A DNA stretch of 64,000 nucleotides, taken from positions 1,364,001 to 1,428,000 of the forward strand of contig JAQSEB010000055.1 of the NCBI GenBank assembly GCA_030063045.1, written 5' to 3'. The DNA comes from Pratylenchus scribneri (lineage: Eukaryota > Nematoda > Chromadorea > Rhabditida > Pratylenchidae). Below, piece after piece: positions 41,277 to 54,389 of this stretch. The notes under the pieces were generated by a model that saw nothing but the letters and a program-made list of their open reading frames with translations, was not told where the DNA came from and did no database searches. A program made the position numbers and the translations under genes. How positions within the stretch are numbered: position 1 is the first letter of the stretch; every line of letters starts with the position of its first letter.

Positions 41277-42982
41277 GGATTTGAATTTTTTTAAATTCTT
41301 TTGTTAGAAACATATTCACCATCAAAAAATACAAGCCTATCTTTTTTTAGATTTTTAAAATACCCTCATATTGATTTTTTATGAATTTCTAAAAAATGGC
41401 CACAAAATTCAATTATGAATTATGCCTAGGGTGTATTTAACATGTTTTAAGCTAGGATTTGAATTTTTTTAAATTCTTTTGTTAGAATCATATTCTCCAT
41501 CAAAAAATACAGTCCTATATTTTTTTTTGTTAATATACCCTCATACTGATTTTTTATGAATTTCTAAAAAATGGCCACAAAATTCAATTATGCCTAGTGT
41601 GTATTTGACATGTTTTGGGCTAGGATTTGAATTTTTCAAAATTCTTTTGTTAGAATCATATTCTCCATCAAAAAATACAGTCCTATATTTTTTATTTTGT
41701 TAATATACCCTCATACTGATTTTTTATGAATTTCTAAAAAATGGCCACAAAATTCAATTATGCCTAGGGTGTATTTGACATGTTTTGAGCTAGGATTTGA
41801 ATTTTTTTTAATTCTTTTGTTAGAATCATATTCTTCATCAAAAAATACAAGCCTATCTTTTTTTAGATTTTTAAAATACCCTCATATTGATTTTTTATGA
41901 ATTTCTAAAAAATGGCCACAAAATTCAATTATGCCTAGGGTGTATTTGACATGTTTTGAGCTAGGATTTGAATTTTTCAAAATTCTTTTGTTAGAATCAT
42001 ATTCTCCATCAAAAAATACAGTCCTATATTTTTTATTTTGTTAATATACTCTCATACTGATTTTTTATGAATTTCTAAAAAATGGCCACAAAATTCAATT
42101 ATGCCTAGGGTATATTTGACATGTTTTGAGCTAGGATTTGGATTTTTTTAAATTCTTTTGTTAGAATCATATTCTCCATCAAAAAATACAGTCCTATATT
42201 TTTTATTTTGTTAATATACCCTCATACTGATTTTTTATGAATTTCTAAAGGATGGCCACAAAATTCAATTATGCCTAGGGTGTATTTGACATGTTTTGAG
42301 CTAGGATTTGAATTTTTCAAAATTCTTTTGTTAGAATCATATTCTCCATCAAAAAATACAGTCCTATATTTTTTTTTTGTTAATATACCCTCATACTGAT
42401 TTTTTATGAATTTCTAAAAAATGGCCACAAAATTCAATTATGCCTAGGGTGTATTTGACATGTTTTGAGCTAGGATTTGGATTTTTTTAAATTCTTTTGT
42501 TAGAATCATATTCTCCATCAAAAAATACAGTCCTATATTTTTTATTTTGTTAATATACCCTCATACTGATTTTTTATGAATTTCTAAAGGATGGCCACAA
42601 AATTCAATTATGCCTAGGGTGTATTTGACATGTTTTGAGCTAGGATTTGAATTTTTCAAAATTCTTTTGTTAGAATCATATTCTCCATCAAAAAATACAG
42701 TCCTATATTTTTTATTTTGTTAATATACCCTCATACTGATTTTTTATGAATTTCTAAAGGATGGCCACAAAATTCAATTATGCCTAGGGTGTATTTGACA
42801 TGTTTTGAGCTAGGATTTGAATTTTTTAAAATTCTTTTGTTAGAATCATATTCTCCATCAAAAAATACAGTCCTATATTTTTTATTTTGTTAATATACCC
42901 TCATACTGATTTTTTATGAATTTCTAAAAAATGGCCACAAAATTCAATTATGCCTAGGGTGTATTTGACATGTTTTGAGCTA
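41277..42982 (+). repeat. Region D, rearranged higher-order segment
   Basis: It starts with the insertion-marker unit and the usual short Q, caaa, cttcatc R and caaa series (41277-41964). It then alternates ggatttgga/aaaggatgg units with caaa units (42134-42643), one caaa unit itself carrying aaaggatgg (42643). A private tatactctc lies at ~42048 and a cctagggtata at ~42105. Confidence 0.75.
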
Positions 42983-44688
42983 GGATTTGGATTTTTTTAA
43001 ATTCTTTTGTTAGAATCATATTCTCCATCAAAAAATACAGTCCTATATTTTTTATTTTGTTAATATACCCTCATACTGATTTTTTATGAATTTCTAAAAG
43101 ATGGCCACAAAATTCAATTATGCCTAGGGTGTATTTGACATGTTTTGAGCTAGGATTTGAATTTTTTAAAATTCTTTTGTTAGAATCATATTCTCCATCA
43201 AAAAATACAGTCCTATATTTTTTATTTTGTTAATATACCCTCATACTGATTTTTTATGAATTTCTAAAAAATGGCCACAAAATTCAATTATGCCTAGGGT
43301 GTATTTGACATGTTTTGAGCTAGGATTTGAATTTTTCAAAATTCTTTTGTTAGAATCATATTCTCCATCAAAAAATACAGTCCTATATTTTTTATTTTGT
43401 TAATATACCCTCATACTGATTTTTTATGAATTTCTAAAAAATGGCCACAAAATTCAATTATGCCTAGGGTGTATTTGACATGTTTTGAGCTAGGATTTGA
43501 ATTTTTCAAAATTCTTTTGTTAGAATCATATTCTCCATCAAAAAATACAGTCCTATATTTTTTATTTTGTTAATATACCCTCATACTGATTTTTTATGAA
43601 TTTCTAAAAAATGGCCACAAAATTCAATTATGCCTAGGGTGTATTTGACATGTTTTGAGCTAGGATTTGAATTTTTTTAAATTCTTTTGTTAGAATCATA
43701 TTCTCCATCAAAAAATACAAGCCTATCTTTTTTTAGATTTTTAAAATACCCTCATACTGATTTTTTATGAATTTCTAAAAAATGGCCACAAAATTCAATT
43801 ATGCCTAGGGTGTATTTGACATGTTTTGAGCTAGGATTTGAATTTTTTTAAATTCTTTTGCTAGAATCATATTCTCCATCAAAAAATACAAGCCTATCTT
43901 TTTTTAGATTTTTAAAATACCCTCATATTGATTTTTTATGAATTTCTAAAAAATGGCCACAAAATTCAATTATGCCTAGGGTGTATTTGACATGTTTTGA
44001 GCTAGGATTTGAATTTTTTTAAATTCTTTTGTTAGAAACATATTCACCATCAAAAAATACAAGCCTATCTTTTTTTAGATTTTTAAAATACCCTCATATT
44101 GATTTTTTATGAATTTCTAAAAAATGGCCACAAAATTCAATTATGAATTATGCCTAGGGTGTATTTAACATGTTTTAAGCTAGGATTTGAATTTTTTTAA
44201 ATTCTTTTGTTAGAATCATATTCTCCATCAAAAAATACAGTCCTATATTTTTTTTTGTTAATATACCCTCATACTGATTTTTTATGAATTTCTAAAAAAT
44301 GGCCACAAAATTCAATTATGCCTAGTGTGTATTTAACATGTTTTAAGCTAGGATTTGAATTTTTTTAAATTCTTTTGTTAGAATCATATTCTCCATCAAA
44401 AAATACAGTCCTATATTTTTTTTTGTTAATATACCCTCATACTGATTTTTTATGAATTTCTAAAAAATGGCCACAAAATTCAATTATGCCTAGTGTGTAT
44501 TTGACATGTTTTGGGCTAGGATTTGAATTTTTCAAAATTCTTTTGTTAGAATCATATTCTCCATCAAAAAATACAGTCCTATATTTTTTATTTTGTTAAT
44601 ATACCCTCATACTGATTTTTTATGAATTTCTAAAAAATGGCCACAAAATTCAATTATGCCTAGGGTGTATTTGACATGTTTTGAGCTA
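42983..44688 (+). repeat. 1,706-bp ten-monomer tandem duplication, copy 1
   Basis: Ten units start at 42983, 43153, 43323, 43493, 43663, 43834, 44005, 44183, 44351 and 44519. They run from a ggatttgga/aaaagatgg unit through the insertion-marker unit (44005) and two consecutive short Q units, the second preceded by tttaacatgttttaag. The next ten units repeat this exactly in order and spacing. Confidence 0.88.
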
Positions 44689-46394
44689 GGATTTGGATTT
44701 TTTTAAATTCTTTTGTTAGAATCATATTCTCCATCAAAAAATACAGTCCTATATTTTTTATTTTGTTAATATACCCTCATACTGATTTTTTATGAATTTC
44801 TAAAAGATGGCCACAAAATTCAATTATGCCTAGGGTGTATTTGACATGTTTTGAGCTAGGATTTGAATTTTTTAAAATTCTTTTGTTAGAATCATATTCT
44901 CCATCAAAAAATACAGTCCTATATTTTTTATTTTGTTAATATACCCTCATACTGATTTTTTATGAATTTCTAAAAAATGGCCACAAAATTCAATTATGCC
45001 TAGGGTGTATTTGACATGTTTTGAGCTAGGATTTGAATTTTTCAAAATTCTTTTGTTAGAATCATATTCTCCATCAAAAAATACAGTCCTATATTTTTTA
45101 TTTTGTTAATATACCCTCATACTGATTTTTTATGAATTTCTAAAAAATGGCCACAAAATTCAATTATGCCTAGGGTGTATTTGACATGTTTTGAGCTAGG
45201 ATTTGAATTTTTCAAAATTCTTTTGTTAGAATCATATTCTCCATCAAAAAATACAGTCCTATATTTTTTATTTTGTTAATATACCCTCATACTGATTTTT
45301 TATGAATTTCTAAAAAATGGCCACAAAATTCAATTATGCCTAGGGTGTATTTGACATGTTTTGAGCTAGGATTTGAATTTTTTTAAATTCTTTTGTTAGA
45401 ATCATATTCTCCATCAAAAAATACAAGCCTATCTTTTTTTAGATTTTTAAAATACCCTCATACTGATTTTTTATGAATTTCTAAAAAATGGCCACAAAAT
45501 TCAATTATGCCTAGGGTGTATTTGACATGTTTTGAGCTAGGATTTGAATTTTTTTAAATTCTTTTGCTAGAATCATATTCTCCATCAAAAAATACAAGCC
45601 TATCTTTTTTTAGATTTTTAAAATACCCTCATATTGATTTTTTATGAATTTCTAAAAAATGGCCACAAAATTCAATTATGCCTAGGGTGTATTTGACATG
45701 TTTTGAGCTAGGATTTGAATTTTTTTAAATTCTTTTGTTAGAAACATATTCACCATCAAAAAATACAAGCCTATCTTTTTTTAGATTTTTAAAATACCCT
45801 CATATTGATTTTTTATGAATTTCTAAAAAATGGCCACAAAATTCAATTATGAATTATGCCTAGGGTGTATTTAACATGTTTTAAGCTAGGATTTGAATTT
45901 TTTTAAATTCTTTTGTTAGAATCATATTCTCCATCAAAAAATACAGTCCTATATTTTTTTTTGTTAATATACCCTCATACTGATTTTTTATGAATTTCTA
46001 AAAAATGGCCACAAAATTCAATTATGCCTAGTGTGTATTTAACATGTTTTAAGCTAGGATTTGAATTTTTTTAAATTCTTTTGTTAGAATCATATTCTCC
46101 ATCAAAAAATACAGTCCTATATTTTTTTTTGTTAATATACCCTCATACTGATTTTTTATGAATTTCTAAAAAATGGCCACAAAATTCAATTATGCCTAGT
46201 GTGTATTTGACATGTTTTGGGCTAGGATTTGAATTTTTCAAAATTCTTTTGTTAGAATCATATTCTCCATCAAAAAATACAGTCCTATATTTTTTATTTT
46301 GTTAATATACCCTCATACTGATTTTTTATGAATTTCTAAAAAATGGCCACAAAATTCAATTATGCCTAGGGTGTATTTGACATGTTTTGAGCTA
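44689..46394 (+). repeat. 1,706-bp ten-monomer tandem duplication, copy 2
   Basis: Units start at 44689, 44859, 45029, 45199, 45369, 45540, 45711, 45889, 46057 and 46225, each 1,706 bp after its partner. The copies abut with no intervening sequence and I noticed no diagnostic difference between them. They are probably among the youngest multi-monomer duplications in the window. Confidence 0.88.
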
Positions 46395-47924
46395 GGATTT
46401 GAATTTTTTTTAATTCTTTTGTTAGAATCATATTCTTCATCAAAAAATACAAGCCTATCTTTTTTTAGATTTTTAAAATACCCTCATATTGATTTTTTAT
46501 GAATTTCTAAAAAATGGCCACAAAATTCAATTATTCCTAGGGTGTATTTGACATGTTTTGAGCTAGGATTTGAATTTTTCAAAATTCTTTTGTTAGAATC
46601 ATATTCTCCATCAAAAAATACAGTCCTATATTTTTTATTTTGTTAATATACCCTCATACTGATTTTTTATGAATTTCTAAAAAATGGCCACAAAATTCAA
46701 TTATGCCTAGGGTGTATTTGACATGTTTTGAGCTAGGATTTGAATTTTTTTTAATTCTTTTGTTAGAATCATATTCTCCATCAAAAAATACAGTCCTATA
46801 TTTTTTTTTTGTTAATATACCCTCATACTGATTTTTTATGAATTTCTAAAAAATGGCCACAAAATTCAATTATGCCTAGGGTGTATTTGACATGTTTTGA
46901 GCTAGGATTTGGATTTTTTTAAATTCTTTTGTTAGAATCATATTCTCCATCAAAAAATACAGTCCTATATTTTTTATTTTGTTAATATACCCTCATACTG
47001 ATTTTTTATGAATTTCTAAAGGATGGCCACAAAATTCAATTATGCCTAGGGTGTATTTGACATGTTTTGAGCTAGGATTTGAATTTTTCAAAATTCTTTT
47101 GTTAGAATCATATTCTCCATCAAAAAATACAGTCCTATATTTTTTATTTTGTTAATATACCCTCATACTGATTTTTTATGAATTTCTAAAAAATGGCCAC
47201 AAAATTCAATTATGCCTAGGGTGTATTTGACATGTTTTGAGCTAGGATTTGGATTTTTTTAAATTCTTTTGTTAGAATCATATTCTCCATCAAAAAATAC
47301 AGTCCTATATTTTTTATTTTGTTAATATACCCTCATACTGATTTTTTATGAATTTCTAAAAGATGGCCACAAAATTCAATTATGCCTAGGGTGTATTTGA
47401 CATGTTTTGAGCTAGGATTTGAATTTTTTAAAATTCTTTTGTTAGAATCATATTCTCCATCAAAAAATACAGTCCTATATTTTTTATTTTGTTAATATAC
47501 CCTCATACTGATTTTTTATGAATTTCTAAAAAATGGCCACAAAATTCAATTATGCCTAGGGTGTATTTGACATGTTTTGAGCTAGGATTTGAATTTTTCA
47601 AAATTCTTTTGTTAGAATCATATTCTCCATCAAAAAATACAGTCCTATATATTTTATTTTGTTAATATACCCTCATACTGATTTTTTATGAATTTCTAAA
47701 AAATGGCCACAAAATTCAATTATGCCTAGGGTGTATTTGACATGTTTTGAGCTAGGATTTGAATTTTTCAAAATTCTTTTGTTAGAATCATATTCTCCAT
47801 CAAAAAATACAGTCCTATATTTTTTATTTTGTTAATATACCCTCATACTGATTTTTTATGAATTTCTAAAAAATGGCCACAAAATTCAATTATGCCTAGG
47901 GTGTATTTGACATGTTTTGAGCTA
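46395..47924 (+). repeat. 1,530-bp nine-monomer block, copy 1
   Basis: Units start at 46395 (cttcatc R ending ttattcc), 46566, 46736 (long T-tract), 46905 (ggatttgga, aaaggatgg), 47075, 47245 (aaaagatgg), 47415, 47585 and 47755. This is block P with the final caaa run cut to two. The unit at 47585 carries a rare tatatattttattt, also found at ~51047. Confidence 0.82.
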
Positions 47925-48774
47925 GGATTTGAATTTTTTTTAATTCTTTTGTTAGAATCATATTCTTCATCAAAAAATACAAGCCTATCTTTTTTTAGAT
48001 TTTTAAAATACCCTCATATTGATTTTTTATGAATTTCTAAAAAATGGCCACAAAATTCAATTATTCCTAGGGTGTATTTGACATGTTTTGAGCTAGGATT
48101 TGAATTTTTCAAAATTCTTTTGTTAGAATCATATTCTCCATCAAAAAATACAGTCCTATATTTTTTATTTTGTTAATATACCCTCATACTGATTTTTTAT
48201 TAATTTCTAAAAAATGGCCACAAAATTCAATTATGCCTAGGGTGTATTTGACATGTTTTGAGCTAGGATTTGAATTTTTTTTAATTCTTTTGTTAGAATC
48301 ATATTCTCCATCAAAAAATACAGTCCTATATTTTTTTTTTGTTAATATACCCTCATACTGATTTTTTATGAATTTCTAAAAAATGGCCACAAAATTCAAT
48401 TATGCCTAGGGTGTATTTGACATGTTTTGAGCTAGGATTTGGATTTTTTTAAATTCTTTTGTTAGAATCATATTCTCCATCAAAAAATACAGTCCTATAT
48501 TTTTTATTTTGTTAATATACCCTCATACTGATTTTTTATGAATTTCTAAAGGATGGCCACAAAATTCAATTATGCCTAGGGTGTATTTGACATGTTTTGA
48601 GCTAGGATTTGAATTTTTCAAAATTCTTTTGTTAGAATCATATTCTCCATCAAAAAATACAGTCCTATATTTTTTATTTTGTTAATATACCCTCATACTG
48701 ATTTTTTATGAATTTCTAAAAAATGGCCACAAAATTCAATTATGCCTAGGGTGTATTTGACATGTTTTGAGCTA
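47925..48774 (+). repeat. 1,530-bp block, partial copy 2
   Basis: Units at 47925, 48096, 48266, 48435 and 48605 equal the first five of the preceding block plus 1,530 bp, including cttcatc and ttattcc. The unit at 48096 has a private G-to-T change at 48201 (ttttttattaat), which removes a TGA and opens a meaningless 63-codon frame. After 48775 the series changes to a dimeric pattern. Confidence 0.8.
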
Positions 48775-50472
48775 GGATTTGGATTTTTTTAAATTCTTTT
48801 GTTAGAATCATATTCTCCATCAAAAAATACAGTCCTATAATTTTTATTTTGTTAATATACCCTCATACTGATTTTTTATGAATTTCTAAAGGATGGCCAC
48901 AAAATTCAATTATGCCTAGGGTGTATTTGACATGTTTTGAGCTAGGATTTGAATTTTTCAAAATTCTTTTGTTAGAATCATATTCTCCATCAAAAAATAC
49001 AGTCCTATATTTTTTATTTTGTTAATATACCCTCATACTGATTTTTTATGAATTTCTAAAAAATGGCCACAAAATTCAATTATGCCTAGGGTGTATTTGA
49101 CATGTTTTGAGCTAGGATTTGGATTTTTTTAAATTCTTTTGTTAGAATCATATTCTCCATCAAAAAATACAGTCCTATATTTTTTTTTTGTTAATATACC
49201 CTCATACTGATTTTTTATGAATTTCTAAAAAATGGCCACAAAATTCAATTATGCCTAGGGTGTATTTGACATGTTTTGAGCTAGGATTTGGATTTTTTTA
49301 AATTCTTTTGTTAGAATCATATTCTCCATCAAAAAATACAGTCCTATATTTTTTATTTTGTTAATATACCCTCATACTGATTTTTTATGAATTTCTAAAG
49401 GATGGCCACAAAATTCAATTATGCCTAGGGTGTATTTGACATGTTTTGAGCTAGGATTTGGATTTTTTTAAATTCTTTTGTTAGAATCATATTCTCCATC
49501 AAAAAATACAGTCCTATATTTTTTATTTTGTTAATATACCCTCATACTGATTTTTTATGAATTTCTAAAGGATGGCCACAAAATTCAATTATGCCTAGGG
49601 TGTATTTGACATGTTTTGAGCTAGGATTTGAATTTTTCAAAATTCTTTTGTTAGAATCATATTCTCCATCAAAAAATACAGTCCTATATTTTTTATTTTG
49701 TTAATATACCCTCATACTGATTTTTTATGAATTTCTAAAAAATGGCCACAAAATTCAATTATGCCTAGGGTGTATTTGACATGTTTTGAGCTAGGATTTG
49801 GATTTTTTTAAATTCTTTTGTTAGAATCATATTCTCCATCAAAAAATACAGTCCTATATTTTTTATTTTGTTAATATACCCTCATACTGATTTTTTATGA
49901 ATTTCTAAAGGATGGCCACAAAATTCAATTATGCCTAGGGTGTATTTGACATGTTTTGAGCTAGGATTTGAATTTTTCAAAATTCTTTTGTTAGAATCAT
50001 ATTCTCCATCAAAAAATACAGTCCTATATTTTTTATTTTGTTAATATACCCTCATACTGATTTTTTATGAATTTCTAAAAAATGGCCACAAAATTCAATT
50101 ATGCCTAGGGTGTATTTGACATGTTTTGAGCTAGGATTTGGATTTTTTTAAATTCTTTTGTTAGAATCATATTCTCCATCAAAAAATACAGTCCTATATT
50201 TTTTTTTTGTTAATATACCCTCATACTGATTTTTTATGAATTTCTAAAAAATGGCCACAAAATTCAATTATGCCTAGGGTGTATTTGACATGTTTTGAGC
50301 TAGGATTTGGATTTTTTTAAATTCTTTTGTTAGAATCATATTCTCCATCAAAAAATACAGTCCTATATTTTTTATTTTGTTAATATACCCTCATACTGAT
50401 TTTTTATGAATTTCTAAAGGATGGCCACAAAATTCAATTATGCCTAGGGTGTATTTGACATGTTTTGAGCTA
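48775..50472 (+). repeat. ggatttgga/caaa dimeric stretch with 1,019-bp duplication
   Basis: ggatttgga units with aaaggatgg alternate with caaa units (~340-bp period). Units 48775, 48945, 49115 and 49284 recur at 49794, 49964, 50134 and 50303 (offset 1,019 bp). The units at 49115 and 50134 are 169 bp with a longer T-tract. Two ggatttgga/aaaggatgg units sit side by side at 49284 and 49454, breaking the alternation. Confidence 0.78.
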
Positions 50473-51152
50473 GGATTTGAATTTTTCAAAATTCTTTTGT
50501 TAGAATCATATTCTCCATCAAAAAATACAGTCCTATATTTTTTATTTTGTTAATATACCCTCATACTGATTTTTTATGAATTTCTAAAAAATGGCCACAA
50601 AATTCAATTATGCCTAGGGTGTATTTGACATGTTTTGAGCTAGGATTTGGATTTTTTTAAATTCTTTTGTTAGAATCATATTCTCCATCAAAAAATACAG
50701 TCCTATATTTTTTATTTTGTTAATATACCCTCATACTGATTTTTTATGAATTTCTAAAAGATGGCCACAAAATTCAATTATGCCTAGGGTGTATTTGACA
50801 TGTTTTGAGCTAGGATTTGAATTTTTTAAAATTCTTTTGTTAGAATCATATTCTCCATCAAAAAATACAGTCCTATATTTTTTATTTTGTTAATATACCC
50901 TCATACTGATTTTTTATGAATTTCTAAAAAATGGCCACAAAATTCAATTATGCCTAGGGTGTATTTGACATGTTTTGAGCTAGGATTTGAATTTTTCAAA
51001 ATTCTTTTGTTAGAATCATATTCTCCATCAAAAAATACAGTCCTATATATTTTATTTTGTTAATATACCCTCATACTGATTTTTTATGAATTTCTAAAAA
51101 ATGGCCACAAAATTCAATTATGCCTAGGGTGTATTTGACATGTTTTGAGCTA
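50303..51152 (+). repeat. Repeat of 46905-47754 (offset 3,398 bp)
   Basis: Five units (50303, 50473, 50643, 50813, 50983) repeat 46905-47585 in type and length. The decisive marker is the rare tatatatttta in the last unit of each set. The material between (47,755-50,302) therefore looks inserted by later duplications. Confidence 0.8.
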
Positions 51153-51322
51153 GGATTTGAATTTTTCAAAAATCTTTTGTTAGAATCATATTCTACATCA
51201 AAAAATACAGTCCTATATTTTTTATTTTGTTAATATACCCTCTTACTGATTTTTTATGAATTTCTAAAATATGGCCACAAAATTCAATTATGCCTAGGGT
51301 GTATTTGACATGTTTTGAGCTA
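51153..51322 (+). repeat. Isolated divergent monomer
   Basis: This 170-bp unit has at least four changes from its near-identical neighbours: caaaaatctttt, ctacatc, ccctcttactg and ctaaaatatgg. ctacatc is otherwise the region A state. It may be a relic that escaped homogenisation, or may hold assembly errors. Confidence 0.75.
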
Positions 51323-52519
51323 GGATTTGAATTTTTTAAAATTCTTTTGTTAGAATCATATTCTCCATCAAAAAATACAGTCCTATATTTTTTATTTTGT
51401 TAATATACCCTCATACTGATTTTTTATGAATTTCTAAAAAATGGCCACAAAATTCAATTATGCCTAGGGTGTATTTGACATGTTTTGAGCTAGGATTTGA
51501 ATTTTTCAAAATTCTTTTGTTAGAATCATATTCTCCATCAAAAAATACAGTCCTATATTTTTTATTTTGTTAATATACCCTCATACTGATTTTTTATGAA
51601 TTTCTAAAAAATGGCCACAAAATTCAATTATGCCTAGGGTGTATTTGACATGTTTTGAGCTAGGATTTGAATTTTTCAAAATTCTTTTGTTAGAATCATA
51701 TTCTCCATCAAAAAATACAGTCCTATATTTTTTATTTTGTTAATATACCCTCATACTGATTTTTTATGAATTTCTAAAAAATGGCCACAAAATTCAATTA
51801 TGCCTAGGGTGTATTTGACATGTTTTGAGCTAGGATTTGAATTTTTTTAAATTCTTTTGTTAGAATCATATTCTCCATCAAAAAATACAAGCCTATCTTT
51901 TTTTAGATTTTTAAAATACCCTCATACTGATTTTTTATGAATTTCTAAAAAATGGCCACAAAATTCAATTATGCCTAGGGTGTATTTGACATGTTTTGAG
52001 CTAGGATTTGAATTTTTTTAAATTCTTTTGCTAGAATCATATTCTCCATCAAAAAATACAAGCCTATCTTTTTTTAGATTTTTAAAATACCCTCATATTG
52101 ATTTTTTATGAATTTCTAAAAAATGGCCACAAAATTCAATTATGAATTATGCCTAGGGTGTATTTAACATGTTTTAAGCTAGGATTTGAATTTTTTTAAA
52201 TTCTTTTGTTAGAATCATATTCTCCATCAAAAAATACAGTCCTATATTTTTTTTTGTTAATATACCCTCATACTGATTTTTTATGAATTTCTAAAAAATG
52301 GCCACAAAATTCAATTATGCCTAGTGTGTATTTGACATGTTTTGGGCTAGGATTTGAATTTTTCAAAATTCTTTTGTTAGAATCATATTCTCCATCAAAA
52401 AATACAGTCCTATATTTTTTATTTTGTTAATATACCCTCATACTGATTTTTTATGAATTTCTAAAAAATGGCCACAAAATTCAATTATGCCTAGGGTGTA
52501 TTTGACATGTTTTGAGCTA
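51323..52519 (+). repeat. Region D link with fused insertion-marker unit
   Basis: Units ttaaaattc (51323), two caaa, an R unit (51833), then a unit at 52004 that begins as the tgctag R type and ends with the 7-bp insertion and tttaacatg. Elsewhere these are two separate consecutive units (for example 45540 and 45711). One monomer was removed by an in-register exchange. A short Q unit ending cctagtgtg (52182) and a caaa unit (52350) follow. Confidence 0.78.
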
Positions 52520-54389
52520 GGATTTGAATTTTTTTTAATTCTTTTGTTAGAATCATATTCTTCATCAAAAAATACAAGCCTATCTTTTTTTAGATTTTTA
52601 AAATACCCTCATATTGATTTTTTATGAATTTCTAAAAAATGGCCACAAAATTCAATTATGCCTAGGGTGTATTTGACATGTTTTGAGCTAGGATTTGAAT
52701 TTTTCAAAATTCTTTTGTTAGAATCATATTCTCCATCAAAAAATACAGTCCTATATTTTTTATTTTGTTAATATACCCTCATACTGATTTTTTATGAATT
52801 TCTAAAAAATGGCCACAAAATTCAATTATGCCTAGGGTGTATTTGACATGTTTTGAGCTAGGATTTGAATTTTTTTTAATTCTTTTGTTAGAATCATATT
52901 CTCCATCAAAAAATACAGTCCTATATTTTTTTTTTGTTAATATACCCTCATACTGATTTTTTATGAATTTCTAAAAAATGGCCACAAAATTCAATTATGC
53001 CTAGGGTGTATTTGACATGTTTTGAGCTAGGATTTGGATTTTTTTAAATTCTTTTGTTAGAATCATATTCTCCATCAAAAAATACAGTCCTATATTTTTT
53101 ATTTTGTTAATATACCCTCATACTGATTTTTTATGAATTTCTAAAGGATGGCCACAAAATTCAATTATGCCTAGGGTGTATTTGACATGTTTTGAGCTAG
53201 GATTTGAATTTTTCAAAATTCTTTTGTTAGAATCATATTCTCCATCAAAAAATACAGTCCTATATTTTTTATTTTGTTAATATACCCTCATACTGATTTT
53301 TTATGAATTTCTAAAAAATGGCCACAAAATTCAATTATGCCTAGGGTGTATTTGACATGTTTTGAGCTAGGATTTGGATTTTTTTAAATTCTTTTGTTAG
53401 AATCATATTCTCCATCAAAAAATACAGTCCTATATTTTTTATTTTGTTAATATACCCTCATACTGATTTTTTATGAATTTCTAAAAGATGGCCACAAAAT
53501 TCAATTATGCCTAGGGAGTATTTGACATGTTTTGAGCTAGGATTTGAATTTTTTAAAATTCTTTTGTTAGAATCATATTCTCCATCAAAAAATACAGTCC
53601 TATATTTTTTATTTTGTTAATATACCCTCATACTGATTTTTTATGAATTTCTAAAAAATGGCCACAAAATTCAATTATGCCTAGGGTGTATTTGACATGT
53701 TTTGAGCTAGGATTTGAATTTTTCAAAATTCTTTTGTTAGAATCATATTCTCCATCAAAAAATACAGTCCTATATTTTTTATTTTGTTAATATACCCTCA
53801 TACTGATTTTTTATGAATTTCTAAAAAATGGCCACAAAATTCAATTATGCCTAGGGTGTATTTGACATGTTTTGAGCTAGGATTTGAATTTTTCAAAATT
53901 CTTTTGTTAGAATCATATTCTCCATCAAAAAATACAGTCCTATATTTTTTATTTTGTTAATATACCCTCATACTGATTTTTTATGAATTTCTAAAAAATG
54001 GCCACAAAATTCAATTATGCCTAGGGTGTATTTGACATGTTTTGAGCTAGGATTTGAATTTTTCAAAATTCTTTTGTTAGAATCATATTCTCCATCAAAA
54101 AATACAGTCCTATATTTTTTATTTTGTTAATATACCCTCATACTGATTTTTTATGAATTTCTAAAAAATGGCCACAAAATTCAATTATGCCTAGGGTGTA
54201 TTTGACATGTTTTGAGCTAGGATTTGAATTTTTCAAAATTCTTTTGTTAGAATCATATTCTCCATCAAAAAATACAGTCCTATATTTTTTATTTTGTTAA
54301 TATACCCTCATACTGATTTTTTATGAATTTCTAAAAAATGGCCACAAAATTCAATTATGCCTAGGGTGTATTTGACATGTTTTGAGCTA
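52520..54389 (+). repeat. Region D block P, copy 3
   Basis: Starts equal 38728-series starts plus 13,792 bp through 54220, including the aaaggatgg and aaaagatgg units. A private cctagggagta occurs near 53510. The run of caaa units then continues to 54560, where the pattern breaks. Confidence 0.82.

Noticed and set aside
48170..48361. A 63-codon open frame on the + strand starting with TTG
   Set aside because: It lies wholly inside satellite monomers. It exists only because G-to-T at 48201 turns the usual TGA into TTA in one copy. It has no ATG start at its beginning, no homologue I recognise and low-complexity A/T codons.
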